A stretch of 64,000 bases of DNA, taken from Amycolatopsis suaedae (GTDB lineage: Bacteria > Actinomycetota > Actinomycetes > Mycobacteriales > Pseudonocardiaceae). The notes beneath the pieces are model-generated. The model did not search any database. It was not told the origin of the DNA and worked only from the letters and a program-made list of their open reading frames with translations. Where the stretch lies: assembly GCF_004214935.1 (NCBI RefSeq), contig NZ_SFCC01000009.1:248001-312000 (forward strand), in the 5' to 3' direction. A program made the position numbers and the translations under genes. This document shows positions 31,242-39,122 of the stretch, in pieces (position 1 is the first letter of the stretch; every line of letters begins with the position of its first letter).

Positions 31242-31322
31242 GTCGACCAAAATAAGTCCAGGACCGACTCTAGCTCGCTAAAGTCGACCGCTGTGAAGGA
31301 TTTGGTCGACGAAAGTAAGTCC
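31242..31322. promoter_or_regulatory. Two 18-bp direct repeats 63 bp apart (candidate GntR operators)
   Basis: GTCGACCAAAATAAGTCC (31242-31259) and GTCGACGAAAGTAAGTCC (31305-31322) agree at 16 of 18 positions, with the same orientation. Starts are exactly 63 bp apart, six DNA turns. The second copy is inside the first codons of the GntR gene. In addition TTCGTCGACCAAA (31239-31251) and TTTGGTCGACGAA (31301-31313) are perfect reverse complements. This fits cooperative binding or looping by the regulator. Confidence 0.6.
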
Positions 31323-31964
31323 GCGGCGCCGCTGGGTGCCCTGGGAGCCGCGATCACCCGGGAACTCCGTGACCTGATCCTGTCCGGGGGACTGGAGCCG
31401 GAGCGGCGGCTGATCGTCCAGGAGCTCGCCGACCGGTTCGGCACCAGCCGGGGCCCGATCCGCGACTCGCTGCGGCAGTTGCGTGCCGAGGGACTCGTGG
31501 TGCCGCACGGCCGCAGGGGTGTCCAGGTCGCCACCCTCACGGCCGCCGAGGCCCGCGAGACCGTGGCGATCCGCCAGGCTGTCGAGCCGGTCGCGGCGGA
31601 GTTCGCCCTGCACCGCGGTCCGGACCAGCTCGAACAGTGCCTGGCGGAACGGCTCGGCGCGATGCGCGGCGCCGCGGAGGCCGGCGACTGGAGCGCGCTG
31701 GTCACCACCGACATGGAGTTGCACGCCGTCTTCTACGAGCTGTCCGGGGTCGCCCGCCTGCAGCGGTTGTGGGACGGCATGCGCCTGCCTGTCCTGCATA
31801 CCTTCCGCCTGCACCGGCGGTACTACACCTCGCCGGACCCGCTGCTGGCCGAACACGAGAATCTGCTGGCCCTGGTGCGCATGCGCGACGCCGAACTGGT
31901 CGCCACGTTCCTGCGCGGGCACATCGGCGGCTTGGTCGACGATCTCGCCGAGCGGCTGGGCTAG
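31293..31964 (+). CDS. GntR-family regulator (FadR subfamily, FCD domain)
   Basis: A 223-residue regulator. Residues about 15-80 are the winged HTH (LGAAITRELRDLILSGGLEP, then QELADRFGTSRGPIRDSLRQLRAEGLVVPHG). Residues about 90-220 are a helical FCD effector domain with candidate metal ligands in TTDMELHAVFYELSG (Asp, His) and later His residues (EHENLLALV, RGHIGGL). GTG 31293 is inside the second operator-like repeat. It is divergent from the VOC/M20 pair, which it probably represses together with itself. Confidence 0.93.
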   Translation: MKDLVDESKSAAPLGALGAAITRELRDLILSGGLEPERRLIVQELADRFGTSRGPIRDSLRQLRAEGLVVPHGRRGVQVATLTAAEARETVAIRQAVEPVAAEFALHRGPDQLEQCLAERLGAMRGAAEAGDWSALVTTDMELHAVFYELSGVARLQRLWDGMRLPVLHTFRLHRRYYTSPDPLLAEHENLLALVRMRDAELVATFLRGHIGGLVDDLAERLG

Positions 31965-31965
31965 G

Positions 31966-31985
31966 AATATAAGCACTGTTATATT
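31966..31985. promoter_or_regulatory. AT-rich inverted repeat over the -10 of an MFS gene (ArsR-like)
   Basis: AATATAA-gcactg-TTATATT is a perfect 7-bp inverted repeat, very AT-rich for this genome. The right arm contains TATATT (31980-31985), 6 nt before the GTG at 31992. Such AT-rich dyads over a -10 box are typical of ArsR/SmtB-type operators; no ArsR gene is present in the window. Confidence 0.55.
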
Positions 31986-31991
31986 TCGTCG

Positions 31992-33236
31992 GTGAAGATC
32001 GTCAGCCTGCTCGTCGACGTGGGCCCGTTGCGTTCGGCACCCGCTTTCCGCAGGCTCTGGATCGGCCAGACCTGTTCCGGGCTCGGCGGGCAGATGTCGC
32101 TGGTCGCCGTGTTGTTCCAGGTGTGGGAGGCCACGAACAGTCCGGTGTGGACCGGATTCGTCGGTCTAGCGCAGGCGATACCGGTCATCCTGTTCGGTCT
32201 GTTCGCCGGGACGGTGATCGACCGGGTGGACCGCCGGTCGTTCTACCTGGTCATGGTGATCGGCCAGGCGGCGTGCGCGGTGTTGCTGGCGGTGCAGGGA
32301 TTCACCGGCGGCGTACCGGTCGTCGTGGTGCTACTGCTGGTGGCGGCGCAGTCCAGTTTCGGGGCGGGCGCCGGCCCGGCGGCGCGGACGTTCCTGCCGC
32401 GCCTGCTGCCGGAGACCCGGCTTGCGGCGGGGCTCGCACTGAACCGGATCTCGTTCCAGGGCGCGATGCTGGCCGGGCCCGCGCTCGGAGGTGTCGTCCT
32501 GGGTGCCTGGGGTGCCGGTGTCTGCTACCTGATCGACGCCGTCCTGTTCGGCCTGGCGTTCTACGGGGCGTTCGGTCTGCCGCCGATGCGGCCGGACGGT
32601 GACCCGGCCCGGCCCGGGCTGCGCGGGGTGGCGGACGGCCTGACGTTCCTCGTCCGCACCCCGGTCGTCCGCGGCGCATTGCTCACCGACCTGGCCGCCA
32701 CCGTCTTCGCGATGCCGATGAGCCTGTTTCCGCTGGTCAACGCCGAACGGTTCGGTGGTGACCCGCGCACGCTCGGCCTGTTCCTCTCCGCGGTCGCGGT
32801 GGGCGGGGTGGCGGCGTCGGTTCTGTCCGGGACGTTCACCCGGCAGCCGCGCACGGGCTGGGTCGTGCTGGCGGCCTCGGCCACCTGGGGCGTCGCGCTG
32901 GCCCTGTTCGGCATCGCGCCCGACGCGTGGACAGGACTCGCGCTGCTGGTGGTCGCCGGGGCGGCCGACACGGTGGCGGTCGTGTCGCGCAGCACCATCG
33001 TGCAACTCGCGACGCCGGACGGTATGCGTGGCCGGGTGATGGCGGCGGAGCAGATCATCGGCCAGGCCGGACCCGAGCTGGGCAACCTGCGAGGCGGTCT
33101 GGTCGCGGGTGCGACGTCGGGTGCCGTCGCGTTGTCCAGTGGGGGCCTGCTGGCCGTCGCCGGGGTGGTGCTGGTCGGTGCGGCGACCCCGGGCCTGCGG
33201 CGGTTCTCGGTGCGGGCCCGGGGTCGAGACGCCTGA
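31992..33236 (+). CDS. MFS transporter, EntS/MFS_3-type exporter
   Basis: A 414-residue permease with about 12 membrane segments. It begins PLRSAPAFRRLWIGQTCSGLG, the usual start of the MFS_3 (enterobactin exporter EntS-like) group, followed by LFAGTVIDRVDRRSFYLVM (motif A). Late in the protein IVQLATPDGMRGRVMAAEQI is another conserved block of this group. GTG 31992 lies 6 nt after TATATT, indicating leaderless expression under an ArsR-like dyad. The substrate is unknown; siderophore- or drug-like compounds are usual. Confidence 0.92.
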   Translation: MKIVSLLVDVGPLRSAPAFRRLWIGQTCSGLGGQMSLVAVLFQVWEATNSPVWTGFVGLAQAIPVILFGLFAGTVIDRVDRRSFYLVMVIGQAACAVLLAVQGFTGGVPVVVVLLLVAAQSSFGAGAGPAARTFLPRLLPETRLAAGLALNRISFQGAMLAGPALGGVVLGAWGAGVCYLIDAVLFGLAFYGAFGLPPMRPDGDPARPGLRGVADGLTFLVRTPVVRGALLTDLAATVFAMPMSLFPLVNAERFGGDPRTLGLFLSAVAVGGVAASVLSGTFTRQPRTGWVVLAASATWGVALALFGIAPDAWTGLALLVVAGAADTVAVVSRSTIVQLATPDGMRGRVMAAEQIIGQAGPELGNLRGGLVAGATSGAVALSSGGLLAVAGVVLVGAATPGLRRFSVRARGRDA

Positions 33237-33240
33237 TCGG

Positions 33241-34569
33241 TCAGCCGAAGCGCTCGATCAGGTCGGTGATCAGCAGGAACAGGAACAGCGCCGAAGCCGC
33301 GCCGAGCAGCCCGTTGGACAGCCAGCGGGAGCGGCCGTCCCGTTCGACCCGCTTCGAGTTCAGTAGCAGCATCAGAGTGATGGCGAGGAACGGCATGAAC
33401 ACCGAGCCCAGCACGCCGTACACCAGGGTCAGCCCGAACGGGCGGTCCAGGAACAGCAGGATCATCGGCGGGAACGTCAGCCAGAGCAGGTAACCCCGGA
33501 ACGGAAGCGACCGCTCGGCCGCGGTGGCCTTGTAGGCGGCGCCGCGCTTGCCGTCGGATTCCCCTGGCACCACGGCGGTCTCCAGTTCCGCGCGGCGTCC
33601 GTGCGGCAGCCGGATGGTGCGGGTCCAGTCGGCGAACAGCAGGCTCACGCCGTTCCACACCCCCAGCAGCGACGTCGTCGTGACCGCGAGGAAGCCGACC
33701 AGGAACAGGATCCGCGCCCACTGGCCGTACCGGTCGCCGAGTGCGTTGCCGAGCACCAGCAGGCCGCTGTCGGACTGGGTGAGCTTCTGTCCGAACAGGA
33801 TGGTCGACCCGACGATCAGCATGGCCACTACGAAAATGCCGGTCATGATGTAGCCGACGGCGTTGTCCAGCCGCATCATCGACAGCCAGCCGGTGCCCTT
33901 CCAGCCCTTGGCGAACATCCAGTAGCCGTACGCGGCCATGGTGATCGTGCCGCCCACGCCGCCGATCAGGCCGAGTACGTACACCGTCGACCCCTCGGGC
34001 AGCCGGAACGTCAGGCCGGTGAGCAGGTCACCGAGGTCGGGCGCGACCAGGAAGGCCACCGAGACCACCGAGGCGAACTTGATCAGGACCAGGACGGTCA
34101 TGAACTTCTCGAACAGGTGATAGCGCTGGATCCACACCAGCACCAGGCCGACGACGCCGGCGATCATGGCCCATTCGCGCACGGCGAGCCCGCCGAACAG
34201 CGCGTTGAGCGGCAGCCCGACGGCCGACATGGCCGTCGCGCCGTAGACGAAGCCCCACACCACGATGTAGAGACCGAAGAACCCGGTCGCCCAGCGGCCG
34301 AGCCTGCGCCAGCCGTCGAGCAGGGTCGTGCCCGAAGCCAAGTGCCAGCGGCCGACACCCTCACCGAGGGCCAGCTTGAGGACCGTGCCGATGATCGCCG
34401 CCCAGAGCAGCAGCATGCCGTACTGCGCTCCGGCCACCATGGTGGCGACGAGGTCGCCCGCGCCGACGCCGGTCGCCGCGGCCAGCAAGCCCGGCCCCAG
34501 CCCGCGGAATCGCGCCTTGCCCGTCGGTGGTGTGGCCTGCGGGTCCTTCGTCGTGGCAGACGTTTCCAT
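33241..34569 (-). CDS. Nramp-related transporter lacking canonical metal motifs
   Basis: A 442-residue membrane protein with about 11 segments, clearly related to Nramp/MntH-type transporters in length and helix pattern. The first helix is GLGPGLLAAATGVGAGDLVATMVAG, where the canonical Asp-Pro-Gly-Asn ligand motif would be GDPGN; here it is GVGAG. In helix 6 the expected Met-Pro-His is replaced in GVGGTITMAAYGYWMFAKG. The usual Mn2+/Fe2+ site is therefore not conserved, so the substrate may be another ion or an amine. ATG 34569 gives METSATTKDPQ. It is the first of two such proteins (see 43254). Convergent with the MFS gene. Confidence 0.85.
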   Translation of the reverse strand: METSATTKDPQATPPTGKARFRGLGPGLLAAATGVGAGDLVATMVAGAQYGMLLLWAAIIGTVLKLALGEGVGRWHLASGTTLLDGWRRLGRWATGFFGLYIVVWGFVYGATAMSAVGLPLNALFGGLAVREWAMIAGVVGLVLVWIQRYHLFEKFMTVLVLIKFASVVSVAFLVAPDLGDLLTGLTFRLPEGSTVYVLGLIGGVGGTITMAAYGYWMFAKGWKGTGWLSMMRLDNAVGYIMTGIFVVAMLIVGSTILFGQKLTQSDSGLLVLGNALGDRYGQWARILFLVGFLAVTTTSLLGVWNGVSLLFADWTRTIRLPHGRRAELETAVVPGESDGKRGAAYKATAAERSLPFRGYLLWLTFPPMILLFLDRPFGLTLVYGVLGSVFMPFLAITLMLLLNSKRVERDGRSRWLSNGLLGAASALFLFLLITDLIERFG

Positions 34570-34694
34570 CGCTCCTGCTCCTCGTTGCGCCGGAGATGTG
34601 TGCCGACACCGTAGGAACGCTGTGCGGCCCGTCACGCCGGTCTTCACCGGTTCTTAGGACTGTCTTCGTAACGGATGGGACTCGGCGGCGCTAC

Positions 34695-35348
34695 TCAGCC
34701 CCCGAGCCGGTAGCCGAACCCCCGGACAGTGGTCAGCAGGCCCGGCCGGCCGAGCTTTCCCCGCAAGGCCACCAGGTGTGCGTCAAGTGACCGGGACACC
34801 GACGGGCCGGACTGCCCCCACACCTCCTCCAGCAGGGTCTGCCTGCTGACGGCGCGGCCCGCCCGGCGGGCCAGTGCGGCGAGGATGCCGTATTCCTTGC
34901 CGGTCAGGTTCACCTCGGTGCTGCCCGCAGTGACCCGTTCGGCGGCCAGGTCGATCCGGATGTCGCCGACATCCACGATGCCCGGTTCCGCCCGGGCGGG
35001 CGAGCGCCGGGCGACCGCGTCGATGCGGGCAAGCAGTTCGCGCAGCCGGACCGGTTTGACCAGGTAGTCGTCGGCGCCCAGGCGCAGGGCGCGCACGATG
35101 TCGCGCTCGGCCGAGCGGGCCGTCACTACCAGCACCGGAACGTCGGACGAGCGGCGGATGTCGCGCAGCAGGGTCAGCCCGTCACCGTCGGGCAGGCTGA
35201 GGTCGAGCAGCACGAGGTCGGCTTCCCTGCGCAGCGCGGCGGCCTCGGCCGCCTGCCGGGCCCGCACGGCGCCGTGTCCCGCCGACACCAGGGCGTCGGT
35301 GACCGCCGCGGCCACCCCGTCGTCGTCCTCGACGACCAGCACGTGCAT
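34695..35348 (-). CDS. OmpR/PhoB-family response regulator (orphan)
   Basis: A 217-residue two-component regulator. The receiver domain (1-115) has acidic VVEDDDG, phospho-acceptor Asp in DLVLLDLSLPDGDG, switch Thr/Ser in VLVVTARSAE and Lys in DDYLVKPVRL. The C-terminal winged helix (about 125-215) has VNLTGKEYGILAALARRAGR and VWGQSGPSVSRSLDAHLVALRGKLG, ending TTVRGFGYRLGG. No histidine kinase gene lies nearby, so its partner is elsewhere. ATG 35348 starts MHVLVVEDD. It is downstream of the 35371-37178 membrane module on the same strand, only 22 bp from the small membrane ORF, and may be transcribed with it. Confidence 0.92.
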   Translation of the reverse strand: MHVLVVEDDDGVAAAVTDALVSAGHGAVRARQAAEAAALRREADLVLLDLSLPDGDGLTLLRDIRRSSDVPVLVVTARSAERDIVRALRLGADDYLVKPVRLRELLARIDAVARRSPARAEPGIVDVGDIRIDLAAERVTAGSTEVNLTGKEYGILAALARRAGRAVSRQTLLEEVWGQSGPSVSRSLDAHLVALRGKLGRPGLLTTVRGFGYRLGG

Positions 35349-35370
35349 CCGGACAGTGTCGCACCCGCGG

Positions 35371-35511
35371 TCACTCGTCGTCGGTGTCGTCGTCGTCAGG
35401 CGGCGGGGCCTGGCGGCGGGCAAGCACGATCAGCAGCACGATGATGGCGACCGGGCCGGTGAAGAGCATGATCTCGTCCCAGCCGCCTTGGTGCATCCGC
35501 ACCACGTGCAC
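35371..35511 (-). CDS. 46-residue single-helix membrane protein
   Basis: A small ORF reading leftward from GTG 35511 (or GTG 35505, or ATG 35496). The product contains MHQGGWDEIMLFTGPVAIIV, then LLIVLARRQ and an acidic tail PPPDDDDTDDE. There is one membrane helix (MLFTGPVAIIVLLIVLA), an N-terminal His/Trp segment and an Asp-rich tail. It begins 3 nt after the stop codon of the upstream membrane protein and is in the same frame, so it is translationally coupled or even reachable by readthrough. GGGAG of the upstream gene end serves as SD. Similar tiny HxGGWDE proteins accompany such loci in my recollection. Function unknown. Confidence 0.65.
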   Translation of the reverse strand: MHVVRMHQGGWDEIMLFTGPVAIIVLLIVLARRQAPPPDDDDTDDE

Positions 35512-35514
35512 GTG

Positions 35515-36819
35515 TCACGCTCCCGAGACCAGGTAGATGCCGACGGCCGTGTAGCCGACCATCAGGGCCAGTACCGGGTACTGGCCCGCCTTGACATGGT
35601 CCCTCCGCAGCACGCCGAGCGCACGGTCGTGGGCGGATACGACACCCAGCACGTGGCCGGCGACGATCCCGGCGATCTGCACGGCGGCGATCACCGCGAC
35701 GGGTACCGCGGTGTAGTCGACCGCCGTACCGGCCGTCCCGAACAGGTCCCAGCCGAGGCCGAACGGGTCGGTCGCCAGCAGCACCCCCTGCTGGCCCTCG
35801 AAGGCAGCGAACGAGAAGTAGTGCGCCACCGTGTATCCGACCATGATCGGGACGAGCGAGTGGGCGAACTCGCGGTAGGGCTCGGTTCCCCGGCGCAGGA
35901 ACGGCCGGGTGAGCCGGATCGCGCCCGCGTAGGCGCCGGAGACCAGGCCGATCGCCGCGGCCAGGCCGGCCGTGGCCAGCAGCGCCGAGGCCACACCGCC
36001 CAGCTCCCTGGTGGTATCGGTCCACACCGGAAGGCGGGTGAGGCCGTCGAACGCCGTCGATCCCAGGACCACCAGCACGAACGGCGTCAGTCCCCGCGCG
36101 CGGTCGACGGTGAGCAGGCCGTCGAGCGGATTGCGCAGCACCAGCCTGCCGTCGTCGCGCCTGCCGATCGGTGACAGCGCCGCGACGAGTCCGAAGTAGA
36201 CCTCGAAGGTGTCGGCGCGGTCGAACCAGGCGGGCCCGTACACGACCCCGGCCACGAGGTGCACGAGGGCGTAGACGGTCACGAACACCGCGACGGCACG
36301 TGGCGCGTCGGAGTGCGGGAAGGCCAGTTCCAGCCAGAGGAACGCCAGCATTCCCGCGGTGGCCGGCCGGTAACCGATCCGTGCGGGCAGTGGGCGGTTC
36401 GCGCGCGAACGGACCATCGACGCGAGCGTGCGCAGCGGATTGGCCATTCGCCACACCGGTCCCAGCACCAGCGAGAGGGCGACCAGGCCGACCCAGAACC
36501 AGGCGTAGAACCACGCCGGTGCGGGATTGTCGGCCGAGGACGCCGGGCCACCCCAGGCGACGGCGAGGAACCCGGCGAGGGCCAGGACGCCGAGCACTCG
36601 CACCGCCGTCCGGACCACGGGGGAGTCCGCGGCCCGGGTGACGGCAGCGGGCAGCGGTACGCCGCCCTGGCGACCACGCAGCCGCGGCTTCGTCCACAGC
36701 ACGACCAGTGCCGCGAACGACACCAGTACGGCAGCGGCCCCGGCGTAGAGGGCCAGCCACAGCGGGACCGGCAGATCCGAGCGGCCGCCGAGCCCGTGGG
36801 CCAGGTACGTGCCGGTCAC
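35515..36819 (-). CDS. Polytopic membrane protein, 'fenitrothion hydrolase'-type family
   Basis: A 434-residue integral membrane protein with about 10 hydrophobic segments: PVPLWLALYAGAAAVLVSFA, RVLGVLALAGFLAVAWGG, PAWFYAWFWVGLVALSLVLG and others. Conserved-looking polar residues include HSLVPIMVGYTVAHYFSFAAFE and AGIVAGHVLGVVSAHDRA. The overall pattern resembles actinobacterial proteins annotated as fenitrothion hydrolases; that name rests on one enzyme and the true role here is uncertain. The GTG start (36819) overlaps the lipoprotein stop (GTGA), so translation is coupled. It forms an operon with the lipoprotein and the 46-residue protein, divergent from the large membrane protein at 37281. 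Confidence 0.75.
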   Translation of the reverse strand: MTGTYLAHGLGGRSDLPVPLWLALYAGAAAVLVSFAALVVLWTKPRLRGRQGGVPLPAAVTRAADSPVVRTAVRVLGVLALAGFLAVAWGGPASSADNPAPAWFYAWFWVGLVALSLVLGPVWRMANPLRTLASMVRSRANRPLPARIGYRPATAGMLAFLWLELAFPHSDAPRAVAVFVTVYALVHLVAGVVYGPAWFDRADTFEVYFGLVAALSPIGRRDDGRLVLRNPLDGLLTVDRARGLTPFVLVVLGSTAFDGLTRLPVWTDTTRELGGVASALLATAGLAAAIGLVSGAYAGAIRLTRPFLRRGTEPYREFAHSLVPIMVGYTVAHYFSFAAFEGQQGVLLATDPFGLGWDLFGTAGTAVDYTAVPVAVIAAVQIAGIVAGHVLGVVSAHDRALGVLRRDHVKAGQYPVLALMVGYTAVGIYLVSGA

Positions 36820-37178
36820 CGCGGTTCCTGCACCCGCAGCTGTGTCAACGGTCCGCTGGCGTGCATCTCGACCTCGAAGACGCCTGGTACGTCGGCGGTG
36901 AAGGTCAGCGCCGCCGGTGCGCCGGGGCCACACTGTGCGGCCTTGTCGTAGCCGTGGACGTGTAGTTCGTCGTCGGCGTCGCAGGTGACCTCGATGCGTA
37001 CCGGCGAGCCGACGGTGACCTCGATCCGGTCGGGCCCCTCGGTGCGGTGGCCCCCTGCCATCGCGAACCTGTGTGCCGACGTTTCGGTGGGCGGCGCCGG
37101 TTGCGCCGTCTCACCGGAGCCGCAGGCGGCGGCAACGAGTGCCGGCACGATCCACAGGAGACGGGCTGACCTGCTCAC
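36816..37178 (-). CDS. Lipoprotein with cupredoxin-like domain
   Basis: A 120-residue lipoprotein: signal MSRSARLLWIVPALVAAACG with lipobox VAAAC (lipid anchor at about residue 19). A Ser/Thr/Pro-rich spacer follows. A beta-rich part (RIEVTVGSPVRIEVTCDADD, then ELHVHGYDKAAQ and VPGVFEVEMHASG) resembles cupredoxin/EfeO-type domains. His-x-His in ELHVHGY and a late EMH could bind copper, but a full blue-copper ligand set (C...H...M) is not obvious. It is probably the extracytoplasmic component of the membrane module encoded downstream. Confidence 0.78.
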   Translation of the reverse strand: MSRSARLLWIVPALVAAACGSGETAQPAPPTETSAHRFAMAGGHRTEGPDRIEVTVGSPVRIEVTCDADDELHVHGYDKAAQCGPGAPAALTFTADVPGVFEVEMHASGPLTQLRVQEPR

Positions 37179-37211
37179 GATGGGTCCTCCAGAGGTCTTG
37201 GTGCGACCGAA

Positions 37212-37250
37212 GGTAACATGCTAACCTCGGTAACTGTTACTAAAGGTAAC
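37212..37250. promoter_or_regulatory. Cluster of GGTAAC motifs between divergent membrane-protein genes
   Basis: GGTAAC occurs at 37212-37217, 37229-37234 and 37245-37250 (17 and 16 bp apart), with inverted partners CTAACC (37221-37226) and the perfect palindrome GTAACTGTTAC (37230-37240). This AT-rich block, 30-70 bp from both starts, probably holds the divergent promoters and binding sites for one regulator. Confidence 0.5.
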
Positions 37251-37280
37251 ACATAGATCATCGTCCGGAAGGCGCCGGAA

Positions 37281-39122
37281 GTGACACTCGGGACGTTCGC
37301 GCAGCAGCCCAGTCCGCCCGCGGGTGGAGCGGAGATCGGTCAGATCGCCATCGCGGGGTTGATGTTCTTCGCCGTGTTCCTGCCGTTGGCGTTGTTCGTG
37401 CTCCGCGAGCGTGCCGGGCACCGTACGGTGGTCGGCCGGTTCGCCGACCAGGTCGCCGAATGGACCGGGCTGCCGCGCTGGGCGGCGCTGCCGATGGGGG
37501 TCGCCGGCCTGTCCGGACTGTCCGCCCTGGTCGGCGTCTACTGGGACGTGCCCATCCACATGGAACTGGGGCGTGACGAGGGACCGCTGGCCAACCCGTC
37601 GCACTACCCGATCTACTTCGGACTGATGGGAATCTTCGCCAGTGGCGTGCTCAGCGCTGGGCTGGCGAAAGGCAGGCTGCCGGCCCGTACCTTCCCGATC
37701 GGCCCGTACTGGCGGGTTCCGATGGGCAGCGTCCAGATGATGGCCACCGGACTGGTCGGCGTGGCCGGGTTCCCCCTGGACGACGTGTGGCACCGGCTGT
37801 TCGGCCAGGACGTCACGGAATGGGGTCCGACGCACGTGCTGATGATCGGCGGCGGCATCGGCGTGGTGATCGGGTTGCAGCTGTTGCTCGCCGAAGCCCG
37901 CCAGGTCGGCGCGAACGGTCCGCTCGTGCGGATCCTCGGTCCGGTGCTCGCCGGGGCGTGGATGATGGGCGCATCGGCGTTCCTGATGGAGTTCGACCTC
38001 GGTGTACCGCAGTTCCCGATGCTGGCGCAGGTGGTGCTGGTCGGGCTGATCGCGGGCTGGACCCTGCTCTACGGCCGGCTCGCCTGGGGGCCGGGCGGCA
38101 CGCTGATCGTGCTGGCGATCTTCCTCGCCTCCCGGCTGCTGTTCGCTGTCATTCCGTTCGCCGCAGACCTGCACGTCGCGTCCCTGCTGCCCTACGTCGC
38201 CGAGGCCGTGGTGATCGAGGTGGTGGTGCTCGTCGCCGGGCGTGCCGGCGTGCTGCGGAGCGCGGTTCTGGCCGGAATCGGCGTAGGTACCGCCGGTCTG
38301 CTCGGCGAGTGGGCGCTGTCGCGGTGGCTGTCGCCCGACCCGTGGCCCGCCGGGCAGCTCGGGTTGTTCCTGTTGTTCGGTACCGCGGCCGCGGTGGCCG
38401 GCTGCCTGATCGGGGCCTGGCAGTACCAGCGAGTCGAGGACATCGCCACCGGTCCGGTCGAGCGCCGTCCCGGCGGGTTCCGGCTGCGTCACGCCGGCGG
38501 CGTAGTGGGGGCGCTGGGTGCGGTCGCGCTGTTGTCCGCGGTGGTGGTCCCGCAGGATCCGCCCGCCGGCCTGGCCGCCGACGTGACGTTGACCGAGTCC
38601 GCGAACGGGCTGCCGGTGTCCAACCCGCACGGTGGCGGCCAGCCGCGCTGGGTCGACGCGACCGTCCGCATCAGCGACCCCGAACTGGCGGAGTCGGCGA
38701 TCTGGCTCAACGGCTTCTCGTGGCAGGGTGGCGACTTCTTCAGTGCGCCGCTGGTGCCGCTCGGCGAAGGGCGCTACCGGACGGCCGAGCCGTTGCCGGT
38801 GTACGGCGCCTGGAAGACCGGGATCAGGCTGCACACCGCGAACCGGATGCTGGCGCTCGCGCCGGTGTACGCCCCGGACGACCCGGCGGCGGGCGCGCCG
38901 GCCATCGAGGCGGCGTCGGGCCCCCGGCCGTTCATGTCGGAGATCGAGTTCCTCCAGCGCGAGCGCAAGAGCGAGACTCCCGCTGTGCTGTGGACCGTCG
39001 CCTACGTCACGGTCGGCCTGATCTTCGCCGCGATGTGGTTGTTGTTCGCCTGGCTCTACACCGCGGCTTCGGTGGTCCCGGCAGGGAGGGTCCGCACGGC
39101 GTCAGCCGCGGCGAACGAGTAA
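37281..39122 (+). CDS. Large membrane protein of the divergent cupredoxin/fenitrothion-hydrolase-type module
   Basis: A 613-residue membrane protein. Residues about 1-420 contain roughly ten hydrophobic segments (IAIAGLMFFAVFLPLALFVL, then the second block WAALPMGVAGLSGLSALVG). Possible metal-ligand residues include DVPIHMELGRDEGPLANPSH and LDDVWHRLFGQD, GPTHVLMIGGG. Residues about 430-570 form a soluble outer domain (FRLRHAGG..., LTESANGLPVSNPHGGGQPR, FSWQGGDFFSAPLVPLGEGRY). The final helix is VAYVTVGLIFAAMWLLFAWL. It resembles membrane proteins found beside fenitrothion-hydrolase-like genes in actinobacteria. GTG 37281 starts VTLGTFAQQP. It overlaps the convergent MarR gene by 21 bp. Function unknown. 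Confidence 0.72.
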   Translation: MTLGTFAQQPSPPAGGAEIGQIAIAGLMFFAVFLPLALFVLRERAGHRTVVGRFADQVAEWTGLPRWAALPMGVAGLSGLSALVGVYWDVPIHMELGRDEGPLANPSHYPIYFGLMGIFASGVLSAGLAKGRLPARTFPIGPYWRVPMGSVQMMATGLVGVAGFPLDDVWHRLFGQDVTEWGPTHVLMIGGGIGVVIGLQLLLAEARQVGANGPLVRILGPVLAGAWMMGASAFLMEFDLGVPQFPMLAQVVLVGLIAGWTLLYGRLAWGPGGTLIVLAIFLASRLLFAVIPFAADLHVASLLPYVAEAVVIEVVVLVAGRAGVLRSAVLAGIGVGTAGLLGEWALSRWLSPDPWPAGQLGLFLLFGTAAAVAGCLIGAWQYQRVEDIATGPVERRPGGFRLRHAGGVVGALGAVALLSAVVVPQDPPAGLAADVTLTESANGLPVSNPHGGGQPRWVDATVRISDPELAESAIWLNGFSWQGGDFFSAPLVPLGEGRYRTAEPLPVYGAWKTGIRLHTANRMLALAPVYAPDDPAAGAPAIEAASGPRPFMSEIEFLQRERKSETPAVLWTVAYVTVGLIFAAMWLLFAWLYTAASVVPAGRVRTASAAANE

